DNA of 64,000 bases from Andreprevotia sp. IGB-42 (GTDB taxonomy: Bacteria; Pseudomonadota; Gammaproteobacteria; Burkholderiales; Chitinibacteraceae): NCBI RefSeq assembly GCF_009848685.1, contig NZ_WXTX01000005.1, positions 1 to 64,000 on the forward strand. Reading direction: 5' to 3'. Both the position numbers and the translations under genes were made by a program. Of the stretch, positions 51,456 through 59,069 are shown in pieces (within the stretch, counting starts at the first letter, position 1; each line of letters begins with the position of its first letter). Below the pieces are notes generated by a model. It had not been told where the DNA came from, ran no database searches, and saw nothing but the letters and a program-made list of their open reading frames with translations.

Positions 51456-51878
51456 ATGGGAATGAGCAAGGCAATCGATAATCTGCAGGCGGCCCAGCAG
51501 CGCGCCATGGCCGGGCGGCCGACAGCAGGTGGTTTTCCGTACCTGGCGGAAACGCTGCGCAGCGCAGGGGTGACGCGCAATGTATGGTCGCTGCCGGCCT
51601 GCCAGAGCTTGTATCTCACTGCAGATGGCCCCGTGCTGATGCAGGGCACGCCGCTGCTTACCGGCATGGTGGATGTACCGCCCTTTGACGAAGCCGCACT
51701 GATCCGCGCATTGCGGGCCGATCAGGCGGGGCAGAGCACCTTTCCGGCATTCTTGCAGGCGTGCTGGCAGGCCGGTGTGGTGCGCTACGACGTTGATTTC
51801 ATCGGCCGTAGCGTCAGCTATTACGGCTGCAATGGTGAGGTTTATGTCGAGGACTATCCGGCAGTGGTGATTGCCTGA
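51456..51878 (+). CDS. DUF1398 family protein
   Basis: A 140-residue cytosolic protein with strong family resemblance as I recall it: AIDNLQAAQQRAMAGRPTAG GFPYLAETLRSAGVTRNVWS, YLTADGPVLMQGTPLLTG and AGVVRYDVDFIGRSVSYYGC NGEVYVEDYP. Role unknown in the family. Start at 51456 or at the second ATG, 51462. Confidence 0.8.
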   Translation: MGMSKAIDNLQAAQQRAMAGRPTAGGFPYLAETLRSAGVTRNVWSLPACQSLYLTADGPVLMQGTPLLTGMVDVPPFDEAALIRALRADQAGQSTFPAFLQACWQAGVVRYDVDFIGRSVSYYGCNGEVYVEDYPAVVIA

Positions 51879-51923
51879 GCCGTGATAGATGCACGCAACT
51901 GATACCTGATGCAGGCATGGCAA

Positions 51924-51947
51924 AAAGGCCGACTGAGGTCGGCCTTT
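51924..51947 (-). terminator. Intrinsic terminator of the small secreted-protein gene
   Basis: AAAGGCCGAC, loop TGAG, GTCGGCCTTT: a 10-bp stem. On the minus strand it runs into TTTTTG. It lies 38 bases after the stop of the minus-strand gene and 46 after the converging DUF1398 gene, so it may serve both. Confidence 0.8.
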
Positions 51948-51984
51948 GCGTTTGCTGCCGGTTGCTACCCGGCGTTGCCAGTGC

Positions 51985-52248
51985 TTACTGCAGCGGCACC
52001 ACGGCGCGTTGCGAGAACTCAACCAGCGATGTGCCCTGGGCGGTTGCGAAGTTGTCCGCTGCCGGGGCATCGAGGCGCGCACGTTGCGAGAACTGTACCA
52101 GGCCCTGGCCGTCGGCCTGTGTAGCGGTAGCTGCAGCAACCGGGGTGGTGGCGCGTTGCGAGTATTGCAGCAGGCCATCGGCAGCGCTGGCGGCGCCAAC
52201 GGTGGCAAACAGGGCAACAGCGGCGAGAGTGGATGTGAACTTGGTCAT
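51985..52248 (-). CDS. Small secreted protein with three SQRA repeats
   Basis: An 87-residue protein: signal peptide MTKFTSTLAAVALFATVGAA SA, then a mature part of about 65 residues with GLLQYSQRA (25-33), GLVQFSQRA (49-57) and SLVEFSQRA (74-82), spaced about 24-25 residues by Ala/Gln/Thr-rich linkers. No Cys, no known domain. GAAAGGAAACC lies upstream of the start, and a strong terminator follows the gene, so it is a monocistronic unit. Function unknown; repeated amphipathic motifs could bind a surface or be released as peptides. Confidence 0.7.
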   Translation of the reverse strand: MTKFTSTLAAVALFATVGAASAADGLLQYSQRATTPVAAATATQADGQGLVQFSQRARLDAPAADNFATAQGTSLVEFSQRAVVPLQ

Positions 52249-52602
52249 GATGGTTTCCTTTCCTGTCTTGTGGTCAGAGATCGCGACGGCGAGGGAAACG
52301 GCTTTTAACCGGTTGGCTGTTCGTCGCGCTGAATGTCACGGCGGGTTGTGCTGTGCTGCATCCATGACCGAATCATATGCTGGCGTTCTTTGTTGATAAA
52401 CGGCTGTTTCGTAGATGGATTGTTTCCTTTTGGTTGTTAATGCGTGTAGTGCATGGCCCGCTGCTGCTGCCTGGGTAGGCGGGGCAGGTTCCTACCGCGT
52501 ACCCGGCACAGGCTGACCCGGTATTTGTGCCCCGTCTGATGCCCGGCTGTTGCATGGCGGCGCATAGTGATGCCTTGTGGGCCAATGAAAGGAGTAGTGA
52601 TC

Positions 52603-52992
52603 ATGCAAACTGCCAACAGAGAACTGATCGATCTGGAAAACCGTTTCTGGCAATCACTGGTGGACGAAGATACCGATACCGCCATTTCCTTGCTGGCTGA
52701 ACCGGCACTGATGGTCAGCTCGCACGGTGCCATGTCGTTCGACCATGCCGGTTACCGCAAGATGGCCGAGAAATCGCCCATGGTGGTGAAGTCGTTCGCG
52801 CTGAGCGATGTGAACGTGGTGCAGCCCAGCGCGGACACCGCCATCCTCACCTACCGGGTGAAGCAGGCCTTCGGCACCCGGGGCAAAGCCGATGATGTCA
52901 CGCAGGAAATGACCGATTCGTCGGTGTGGACTCGTGATGGCGGCAACTGGCGCTGTGTGATGCATACGGAAACGCCGGTTGCACGGCACTGA
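52603..52992 (+). CDS. SnoaL-like/DUF4440 (NTF2-fold) protein
   Basis: A 129-residue protein; ATG 52603 has AAAGGAG upstream. NTF2-like fold: LIDLENRFWQSLVDEDTDTA ISLLAEPALMVSSHGAMSFD and MTDSSVWTRDGGNWRCVMHT E. Such proteins are cone-shaped small-molecule binders or enzymes. Monocistronic, with the terminator at 53062. Confidence 0.8.
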   Translation: MQTANRELIDLENRFWQSLVDEDTDTAISLLAEPALMVSSHGAMSFDHAGYRKMAEKSPMVVKSFALSDVNVVQPSADTAILTYRVKQAFGTRGKADDVTQEMTDSSVWTRDGGNWRCVMHTETPVARH

Positions 52993-53061
52993 CCGTAGCG
53001 CTCGGCCGGCACTGGCTTGGGCATATGACCGGTTGATTACCGGTTTGCATAACGTGCATGC

Positions 53062-53085
53062 ACAGGCCGGCTGATGCCGGCCTGT
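53062..53085 (+). terminator. Intrinsic terminator
   Basis: ACAGGCCGGC, loop TGAT, GCCGGCCTGT, then TTGTTG: a 10-bp perfect stem 70 bases after the NTF2-fold gene. The rest of the gap 52993-53380 is AT-rich near 53275-53345 (promoter of the next operon) and holds no gene. Confidence 0.75.
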
Positions 53086-53380
53086 TTGTTGCAGCCCATG
53101 CCAGGATGCACGCTGATCGCACGCATGGGCGGGTGCTGCGCTGCGCTCGTTACAAAATTTATTGCCGATTTGTGACAAAGCCTGGGCGGTTTTGGTGCTT
53201 GTCCATCGTGCCGCCGTTTTGGCGTGATGCCAATGTCTGCTTGGTGTACAGGTCAGTTCACTATCGGGCACAGCGTTTTTTATTCCAAAAAGAAATATAT
53301 AAGCCATATATTATTATTTTGTTGCTTGTAACGTAGGCGTCATATTTCTCGCCACAATCTTTCACTTGGCGAAATGTGAT

Positions 53381-54835
53381 ATGTCGAAAACAAGCGTAGT
53401 GGCAACAATCGGGCCGGTTTCCAACACTGCTGACGTGCTGCGCGCGCTGCGCGATGCCGGTGTGACCGTGGCCCGCCTCAATGGCTCGCATGGCAACCTG
53501 GCATGGCACGCAGAAACCATCGCGCTGATCCGCCACACCTTGCCGGATGTGCCCATCCTGCTGGATATCCCCGGCCGCAAGATCCGCACCACGCAACTGC
53601 GTGTGGAACCCTCGTTTGCGGTGGGCGATATCGTGGTACTCACCACCGATATCAGCCATGACGGCAGCAGCAAGGTGCCGGTGAATTACGATGTACTGCA
53701 CGAGAAGCTGCGGGTGGGCGTACGGGTGTTTGCCGACGATGGCACGCTGTCTTTCGTGGTGGATGCCATCGATGGACGCGATATCCATCTGCGGGCAGAG
53801 GCCGCTGGCACCTTGAAAAGCCGCAAGGGCATCAACGTGCCGGAGATCGATCTGGGCCAGCAGCTGGTAACCGCGCGGGATCGGGAGATGATCGCCTTTG
53901 CCCGGCAGCATGGTGTCGATTTCGTCGGCATCAGCTTTGTGGAAAGCGCCGCGCACGTGGAGGCCATCCGTGATCTGATCGGCGCCAGCACGCCGCAGAT
54001 CGTCGCCAAGGTGGAAAACCAGGGCGGGCTGGATCATGTGGAAGAGATCGCTGCCGCCACCGATGTGATCATGATCGACCGTGGCGATCTGTCGGTGGAA
54101 ACCAATGTGGATTATGTATCCATTTACCAGAAGCGCATCATCTCGGCGGCGCGCCGCCACGGCAAGCCGGTGATCGTGGCGACCGAGCTGCTGCACAGCA
54201 TGATCGACAACCCGCTGCCCACCAAGGCGGAGATCGGCGACATCACCAATGCGGTGATCGACGGCGCCACGGCAGTGATGCTGTCCGGCGAGACCGCCGT
54301 GGGCAAATTCCCGGTAGAGGCGGTGGCGCGGCTGCGCAGCATCGTTACGCTGGCCGAATCGCACTATCACCCGGTTACGCATTACGTTGGCAACGATGCC
54401 ACTACGCCCACCGACCTGCGCGCGGCCACGCTGGCACTGACCCGCACCTTGCCGATCTCGCAGGTGGTGGTGCTGTCGCAAACGGGCTACGCGGCACGGC
54501 TGGTTGCCATGGCAGCGCTGCGCCAGCCCATTCTGGTGGTCGGCAACGATCAGGCGCTGGTCCGCACCTGGAACCTGTTGCCGGGCGCTACCGGCATCTA
54601 CCTGCCGCAAATTCCGTTTGTGGCGCCCGATGCCGGTCTGCTGGCGCTGAAGGTGCTGTGGGAGCAAGGCCATCTGCACGAGCGCGACATCGTGTTGCTG
54701 GTGCAGGCAGCCAGCGACAACGCGCAGTCTTCGCTGAACCTGCTGCAAACCGTACAGGTGGGGCAACTGGCGCGTGAGCAGGCATGGCACGCTGTGGCAG
54801 CTTCAGCGCCGCTTACCAGCGCCGTGGGGGTGTGA
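53381..54835 (+). CDS. Pyruvate-kinase-like protein
   Basis: A 484-residue protein; ATG 53381 (MSKTSVVATIGPVSNTADVL). Pyruvate kinase core motifs are kept: ARLNGSHGN (usual LNFSHG), DIPGRKIRTTQL (usual DxxGPKIR), the metal/catalytic block VAKVENQGGLDHVEEI and IMIDRGDLSVETN, VIVATELLHSMIDNPLPTKA E and AVMLSGETAVGKFPVEAV. Lys, Glu, Asp and Thr of the active site are present, but the changes at NFSHG and GPKIR are unusual. It is the first gene of an operon with two exporters, so it may act on a PEP- or pyruvate-like compound in a special pathway rather than in glycolysis. Confidence 0.75.
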   Translation: MSKTSVVATIGPVSNTADVLRALRDAGVTVARLNGSHGNLAWHAETIALIRHTLPDVPILLDIPGRKIRTTQLRVEPSFAVGDIVVLTTDISHDGSSKVPVNYDVLHEKLRVGVRVFADDGTLSFVVDAIDGRDIHLRAEAAGTLKSRKGINVPEIDLGQQLVTARDREMIAFARQHGVDFVGISFVESAAHVEAIRDLIGASTPQIVAKVENQGGLDHVEEIAAATDVIMIDRGDLSVETNVDYVSIYQKRIISAARRHGKPVIVATELLHSMIDNPLPTKAEIGDITNAVIDGATAVMLSGETAVGKFPVEAVARLRSIVTLAESHYHPVTHYVGNDATTPTDLRAATLALTRTLPISQVVVLSQTGYAARLVAMAALRQPILVVGNDQALVRTWNLLPGATGIYLPQIPFVAPDAGLLALKVLWEQGHLHERDIVLLVQAASDNAQSSLNLLQTVQVGQLAREQAWHAVAASAPLTSAVGV

Positions 54836-54836
54836 C

Positions 54837-55574
54837 ATGGATGCCATTTACCTGCACGCCGGCCTGATTGCAGTGCTGGCGGTGATCCAGTCCGTTTTTG
54901 GCATGGGCATCCTGGTATTTGGTACGCCCACCTTGCTGTTGCTGGGTTTTGATTTTACCGTGGTGCTGGGCTTGCTGCTGCCGGCGTCGATGACGATATC
55001 CATTATCCAGGTGCACGCCGCGCGGCAGATTGCGTGGCTGCGGCAGGACAAGATCAATATGGGCGTTTGCGCGGTGGCTATCGTGGCCGCGCTCAGCCTG
55101 TTGATCCTGCTCAACTGGAAGGCCCATATCGAGCTGTGGCTGGGCATCACCATGCTGGCTGCTGCAGCGCTGCGTTACTGGCGCGCATTGCAGGAACGCT
55201 TGCGCACGGTGCTGGATCGCCAGCAATCCGTGTATGTGGCGGTAATGGGCGTGCTGCACGGGCTGACCAATATGGGCGGCGCGCTGCTGGCGCTGTACGC
55301 CACCAGCGTGCACAAGGACAAGCACGTGGTTCGTGCCACCATTGCGCGCTACTACTTGCTGTTTGGCGCCATCCAGCTCAGTACGCTGGCCTTGCTCAAG
55401 CCCGCTTCGCTATCGCTCAACGGCTTGCTGGTGGCGCCGATTGCCGCAGTGGCGTACTTCGTGGTCGGCAATGTGCTGTTCACGCGGGCCAGTGCGCCGT
55501 TGTTCGATCGCAGCATCACCGCATTCATTGCCGTGTATGGCGTGGCGGTGCTGGCCAAAGCGCATTTGCTGTAG
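54837..55574 (+). CDS. TauE/SafE family membrane transporter
   Basis: A 245-residue protein with about eight membrane helices; ATG 54837 is one base after the previous stop. TauE marks: GLIAVLAVIQSVFGMGILVF GTPTLLLLGF and VLHGLTNMGGALLALYATSV (the repeated N/G-rich helix of the family). Members export sulfite, sulfoacetate and other organosulfonates or carboxylates. Coupled to the pyruvate-kinase-like gene, so a related anion is likely. Confidence 0.85.
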   Translation: MDAIYLHAGLIAVLAVIQSVFGMGILVFGTPTLLLLGFDFTVVLGLLLPASMTISIIQVHAARQIAWLRQDKINMGVCAVAIVAALSLLILLNWKAHIELWLGITMLAAAALRYWRALQERLRTVLDRQQSVYVAVMGVLHGLTNMGGALLALYATSVHKDKHVVRATIARYYLLFGAIQLSTLALLKPASLSLNGLLVAPIAAVAYFVVGNVLFTRASAPLFDRSITAFIAVYGVAVLAKAHLL

Positions 55575-55587
55575 CACAAGGTATCTG

Positions 55588-56505
55588 ATGATTGCTGTAT
55601 TGACTGCGCTTGCGCCCATTTTCATCCTGATTTTCATGGGCTTCGCGCTGCGCCAGCGCCGGCTGCTGGCAGACGAATTCTGGTTGCCGTGCGAGCACCT
55701 GAATTACTTCTACCTGTTTCCGGCGCTGATGTTCAGCCAGGTGGCCAAGGCCAACCTGGCGCAGTTTCCGGTGCGCCCCATCGCCATTGCGGTGCTGGGG
55801 GCGGTGGCGGCGGGGGCGCTGGTGCTCTACGTGTGGCGGTTCTGGCGCAAGCAGCCGGGTGCGGTATTTTCTTCGGTGATCCAGGGATCGCTGCGGCCCA
55901 ATACCTATGTGGGTGTGGCTGCGGCCGCAGCCATGTATGGCACGGTGGGGCTGACGGTGACATCGATCAGCATCGCGGTGGCGATCCCCCTGCTCAATAT
56001 CGCCTCCATCGTGGTGCTGATGCATTACGGCAGCGGTGGCCGGCCCACCTTGCGGCAACTGGGCAGGGCGCTGGTGCGCAACCCGGTGATCCTGGCGGTG
56101 TTGCTGGGGGCGGTTTTCAATCTCAGCGGGCTTGTATTGCCGGAAGTGATCGGCAACATGCTCACCATCCTCGGCAGTGCATCGCTGCCGCTGGGCTTGC
56201 TGGCGGTGGGGGCCGGGCTGGACATGCGCGCGGCGCGCGCCGCGCATGGGCCGGTGCTGCAGTCGTCATTCATCAAGCTGTTGCTGGTGCCGGTGCTGAC
56301 ATTATGGTTCGGCATCGCGCTGGGTGTGAAAGGCCCGGCGCTGACCATCATCGTGCTGTTCAACTCGCTGCCATGCACGCCATCGGCGTACATCATGGCC
56401 AAGTTGCTGGGTGGCGATCACCGGCTGGCCGCGGGCATCATCACCGTGCAAACCGCACTGGCTGCCATCACCATGCCGCTGATCCTGATGCTGTCGCGGC
56501 ATTGA
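55588..56505 (+). CDS. AEC-family (auxin efflux carrier-like) transporter
   Basis: A 305-residue protein with about ten membrane helices; ATG 55588, 14 bases after the TauE gene. AEC features: LAPIFILIFMGFALRQRRLL, YLFPALMFSQVAKANL, the SLRPNTYVGVAAAAAMYG helix break, and MLTILGSASLPLGLLAVGAG LDM. Bacterial AEC members move malonate or related dicarboxylates. Third gene of the operon. Confidence 0.85.
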   Translation: MIAVLTALAPIFILIFMGFALRQRRLLADEFWLPCEHLNYFYLFPALMFSQVAKANLAQFPVRPIAIAVLGAVAAGALVLYVWRFWRKQPGAVFSSVIQGSLRPNTYVGVAAAAAMYGTVGLTVTSISIAVAIPLLNIASIVVLMHYGSGGRPTLRQLGRALVRNPVILAVLLGAVFNLSGLVLPEVIGNMLTILGSASLPLGLLAVGAGLDMRAARAAHGPVLQSSFIKLLLVPVLTLWFGIALGVKGPALTIIVLFNSLPCTPSAYIMAKLLGGDHRLAAGIITVQTALAAITMPLILMLSRH

Positions 56506-56536
56506 TGACGCGGTCGCTGCAAGGCTGTAACAGGCT

Positions 56537-56998
56537 TCAACTCTTGCTGCTGGCTGCCAGGCATGGATCGATTCCCTGCTGCCAGTAGAGGCTCAGATGG
56601 TAGTGATCGCCATGTCTGGTCACGGTTGCGGCATGGTCTGCCTTGCAGAAGGTGTGCGCCCATGGGGCTTGCCCGTCACCGACCTGCTGCCAGCCGGCCA
56701 CGGCCAGCGCGGCGGCGAAATCAACGGTGGGCAATGTCTTGCCATCAGCGGCTGCATAGCCGGTGCTGTAGTGCGCTTGGGTGTTCTGCCAGCCGTCATC
56801 GTCCGTTGCGGTGCGGGATATCCCTGCGGGCGGCGTGATCAGCGCCAGCTCTTTCTTCAGTGCGTACATCTCTGTGCCGCCGAATTTGGGCGGCCCATGG
56901 CGCTGGGTGGGCGTTGCCTTCCACCAGAGAACGCCGCAAATGAGCAGGCCAGCGGCAATCAGCATGGATCGGGCGCGGGGTGCAATGTTCGTTGGCAT
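56537..56998 (-). CDS. Membrane-anchored protein of unknown function
   Basis: A 153-residue protein with one N-terminal helix (MLIAAGLLICGVLWW, residues 12-26), uncleaved by the look of it, and a periplasmic domain containing FAAALAVAGWQQVGDGQAPW, CKADHAATVTRHGDHYHLSL and GIDPC. Two Cys (in TFCKAD and DPC) could form a disulfide. No family recognised. Confidence 0.6.
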   Translation of the reverse strand: MPTNIAPRARSMLIAAGLLICGVLWWKATPTQRHGPPKFGGTEMYALKKELALITPPAGISRTATDDDGWQNTQAHYSTGYAAADGKTLPTVDFAAALAVAGWQQVGDGQAPWAHTFCKADHAATVTRHGDHYHLSLYWQQGIDPCLAASSKS

Positions 56999-57046
56999 CG
57001 ATGGTTCTTGTCGCTTTCTGATTGATGCTTTGCCGCAGCCAGCTTA

Positions 57047-58372
57047 TTACGTGTTTGGCATACTCGCCAGGCGCTCGCTTTGCTGGCGCAAGCCAGCAAA
57101 GACCGCTTCGGCCAGATCGGCGGGAAAGCCCGCAGGCAGCATGGTGCTGACCTGATCGATGACGCGTGCAGTCGCGCTGATCAGTGCTGCGATCATCGCC
57201 TCGACTTCATCTGTGGCCAGGCCGGCGCGCTGCGCTTGCGCGATCCAGTGCCGGCGCTGAATCCTGCTGATCTCGCAGTGCAGCGTGCTGCTGCGCACCC
57301 CCATGGCCAGTCGGGCTTTTTGCTGCGCCAGCTGATTGGCACCAGGCCCGATGATCGGGTGTGCCGACAGCACATCGTAGAGTGACGTGCTGGTGAAACG
57401 GTTGCCCGCGTGATGCGCAATGCTGAAATTCTTGGCATGTCCGTCTGTTGCGGCCAGCAGCCAGAACACCAGTTGCGCCTTGAAAAAGGCATGGCGATCC
57501 GCAGCGGCGCGATCCGAACCCAGCAGTACATCCATGATCTGCGCAATGCCCGGCCCACCATCGCTCTGGTATTTGCGGTGTGGCGGCGTTGCGGTGGCTT
57601 GGCACATGTCCTCCTGCGGCAGGCGCATGATCCAGCTGCCATCTGCCGCCGGGCGACGATCAAAGCGCGTCACGATCAATACCTTCTGGTCTTCGAACCG
57701 GGCGATTTCGCAATTGGCAATGGGCAGGCCATAGGCTGCAACGATTCTGGCGCACAGCCATTCGTTTTCGACCGAGGTACGCATATCCGCCTGCATGCCG
57801 CCGACCAGGCCGATGGGCAGCTTGAAAATATGCGTGGTGGGCGTGCTGCCATGTGGCAGTAGCCACTGATTGTCGTGATACAGCAGCGCGGTTTTTTCCT
57901 GGGCGCCAGCAATGGACAGGCGCAAATCCCCGTCGCCATCGGGATGTCGCCCCAATGGTTCCGCCGAGGTGCTATTGCGCAACAGCCGGGCTATCTGTGC
58001 CTCGTCCAGCACATGGCCGCTGATGGTATGGATATCGGTAGGGGTTTCGTTCTGGCCCAGCAACTGGATGGCACCGACACAGTCACGGCCAAGGGCGGCA
58101 AGCAACGCAAACGGGGCCTGATTGGCTGTGCGGTGACGCTGGGCGAGGCGGCGGCGGATCTGTTCGTTGTCAGGCAGCAGGTTATCGAAGTAGTTGCTGA
58201 CCACATCGCCTTGAAGAGGCTGGTTACCGGGCGTGAAAGGCAGGGAAAGTGATAGCGGGCGGCCTTGTGGATCGTTGACCCATTCGTCGAAGTAGGCGAA
58301 TCGCGCGCTGTCCCTGCGCTGAGTCCACACCCCTACCGGAAGGCCGTTCATCCAGATATTCAAGCTGTCCAT
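57047..58372 (-). CDS. hipA: HipA-type serine/threonine kinase toxin
   Basis: A 441-residue kinase. N-terminal domain: LNIWMNGLPVGVWTQRRDSA and LSLSLPFTPGNQPLQGDVVS NYFDNLLPD. Kinase part: LSIAGAQEKTALLYHDNQW (P-loop-like region), HIFKLPIGLVGGMQADMRTS VENEWLC, and catalytic loop LLAATDGHAKNFSIAHHAGN. HipA of E. coli phosphorylates GltX and drives growth arrest and persistence; the target here is not known. The start is three bases after the hipB stop. Confidence 0.93.
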   Translation of the reverse strand: MDSLNIWMNGLPVGVWTQRRDSARFAYFDEWVNDPQGRPLSLSLPFTPGNQPLQGDVVSNYFDNLLPDNEQIRRRLAQRHRTANQAPFALLAALGRDCVGAIQLLGQNETPTDIHTISGHVLDEAQIARLLRNSTSAEPLGRHPDGDGDLRLSIAGAQEKTALLYHDNQWLLPHGSTPTTHIFKLPIGLVGGMQADMRTSVENEWLCARIVAAYGLPIANCEIARFEDQKVLIVTRFDRRPAADGSWIMRLPQEDMCQATATPPHRKYQSDGGPGIAQIMDVLLGSDRAAADRHAFFKAQLVFWLLAATDGHAKNFSIAHHAGNRFTSTSLYDVLSAHPIIGPGANQLAQQKARLAMGVRSSTLHCEISRIQRRHWIAQAQRAGLATDEVEAMIAALISATARVIDQVSTMLPAGFPADLAEAVFAGLRQQSERLASMPNT

Positions 58373-58374
58373 GC

Positions 58375-58764
58375 TTACCAGTCCTCGTGCTTTTTCGGGC
58401 GGACTGCCATCGGTGCTGCCGGGTGGGATGGCATTGGTTGCGTTTCATCCTTGCCTGCAGTGCTTGGTGTGCCGGGTTTGCGGATATTTGCCACGTTGGC
58501 GGCGGTCAACGCCGGTACAGAGCGATAGCAATGCAAGTGGCGCACCTGCTTGGCAGAGGCAAGCTGTACATCCACATCCAGCAAGCGCAATACCTTGAAA
58601 AGACGTTCAAAGCTGGCCGCAGCAGGGTTTGCTTCCAGCGCGGCATAGCTTTGCTGGGTGATGCCCAATTGCGCGGCGATGGCTGCCTGCGTCAGGCCTG
58701 CCTGCCTGCGGAACCCGAGCAAAATGGGGCGTAACTGCTGCACTGTCTTGATTTGGTAGTTCAT
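58375..58764 (-). CDS. hipB: HipB-type antitoxin, XRE repressor
   Basis: A 129-residue protein with an XRE helix-turn-helix: LRPILLGFRRQAGLTQAAIA AQLGITQQSYAALEANPAAA, then FERLFKVLRLLDVDVQLA. The C-terminus is extended by about 50 polar residues beyond E. coli HipB (88 residues). It represses the operon and neutralises HipA by complex formation. Repeated sites lie upstream at 58815-58890. Confidence 0.9.
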   Translation of the reverse strand: MNYQIKTVQQLRPILLGFRRQAGLTQAAIAAQLGITQQSYAALEANPAAASFERLFKVLRLLDVDVQLASAKQVRHLHCYRSVPALTAANVANIRKPGTPSTAGKDETQPMPSHPAAPMAVRPKKHEDW

Positions 58765-58814
58765 GTCGCCTTCTGTTTGGCAGGCTTGTTTGCAGCCGCA
58801 ACCGGGTTTGCCCC

Positions 58815-58890
58815 ATACAGTGTATGAGCTGTTTTGGATTGATACAAATTAAAGGCTGTATTTGTTATTAACAGCTTATAGGCTGTATTT
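58815..58890. promoter_or_regulatory. hipBA promoter with candidate operator repeats
   Basis: ATACAGTGTAT at 58815-58825 is a perfect 11-base palindrome. GGCTGTATTT occurs at 58854-58863 and again at 58881-58890, 27 bases apart, each facing an ACAGC half-site (ACAGCTTATAGGCTGT at 58871-58886). The AT-rich block is the likely promoter, and HipB is the likely binder. The remaining gap to 59008 holds a CGTGCCCG/CGGGCACG hairpin at 58925-58953. Confidence 0.5.
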
Positions 58891-59008
58891 TTCGTTTCTG
58901 CGAAACCCGATCAAGCCGCCACATCGTGCCCGGAAAACGCCGAAACGGGCACGTGGCTGTTCTGCTCAAGTTGAACAAGCGCAGTGATGCGCGTTGCAAT
59001 CAAACAAA

Positions 59009-59036
59009 AACAGCCCCTCAAGCTTGAGGGGCTGTT
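59009..59036 (-). terminator. Intrinsic terminator of the chitosanase gene
   Basis: AACAGCCCCTCAAG and CTTGAGGGGCTGTT form a perfect 28-base palindrome. On the minus strand it is followed by TTTTG. It lies 33 bases after the chitosanase stop. Confidence 0.85.
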
Positions 59037-59069
59037 GTCCCTTGCCGCATTGCTTTGCGGCCGGGCGGC

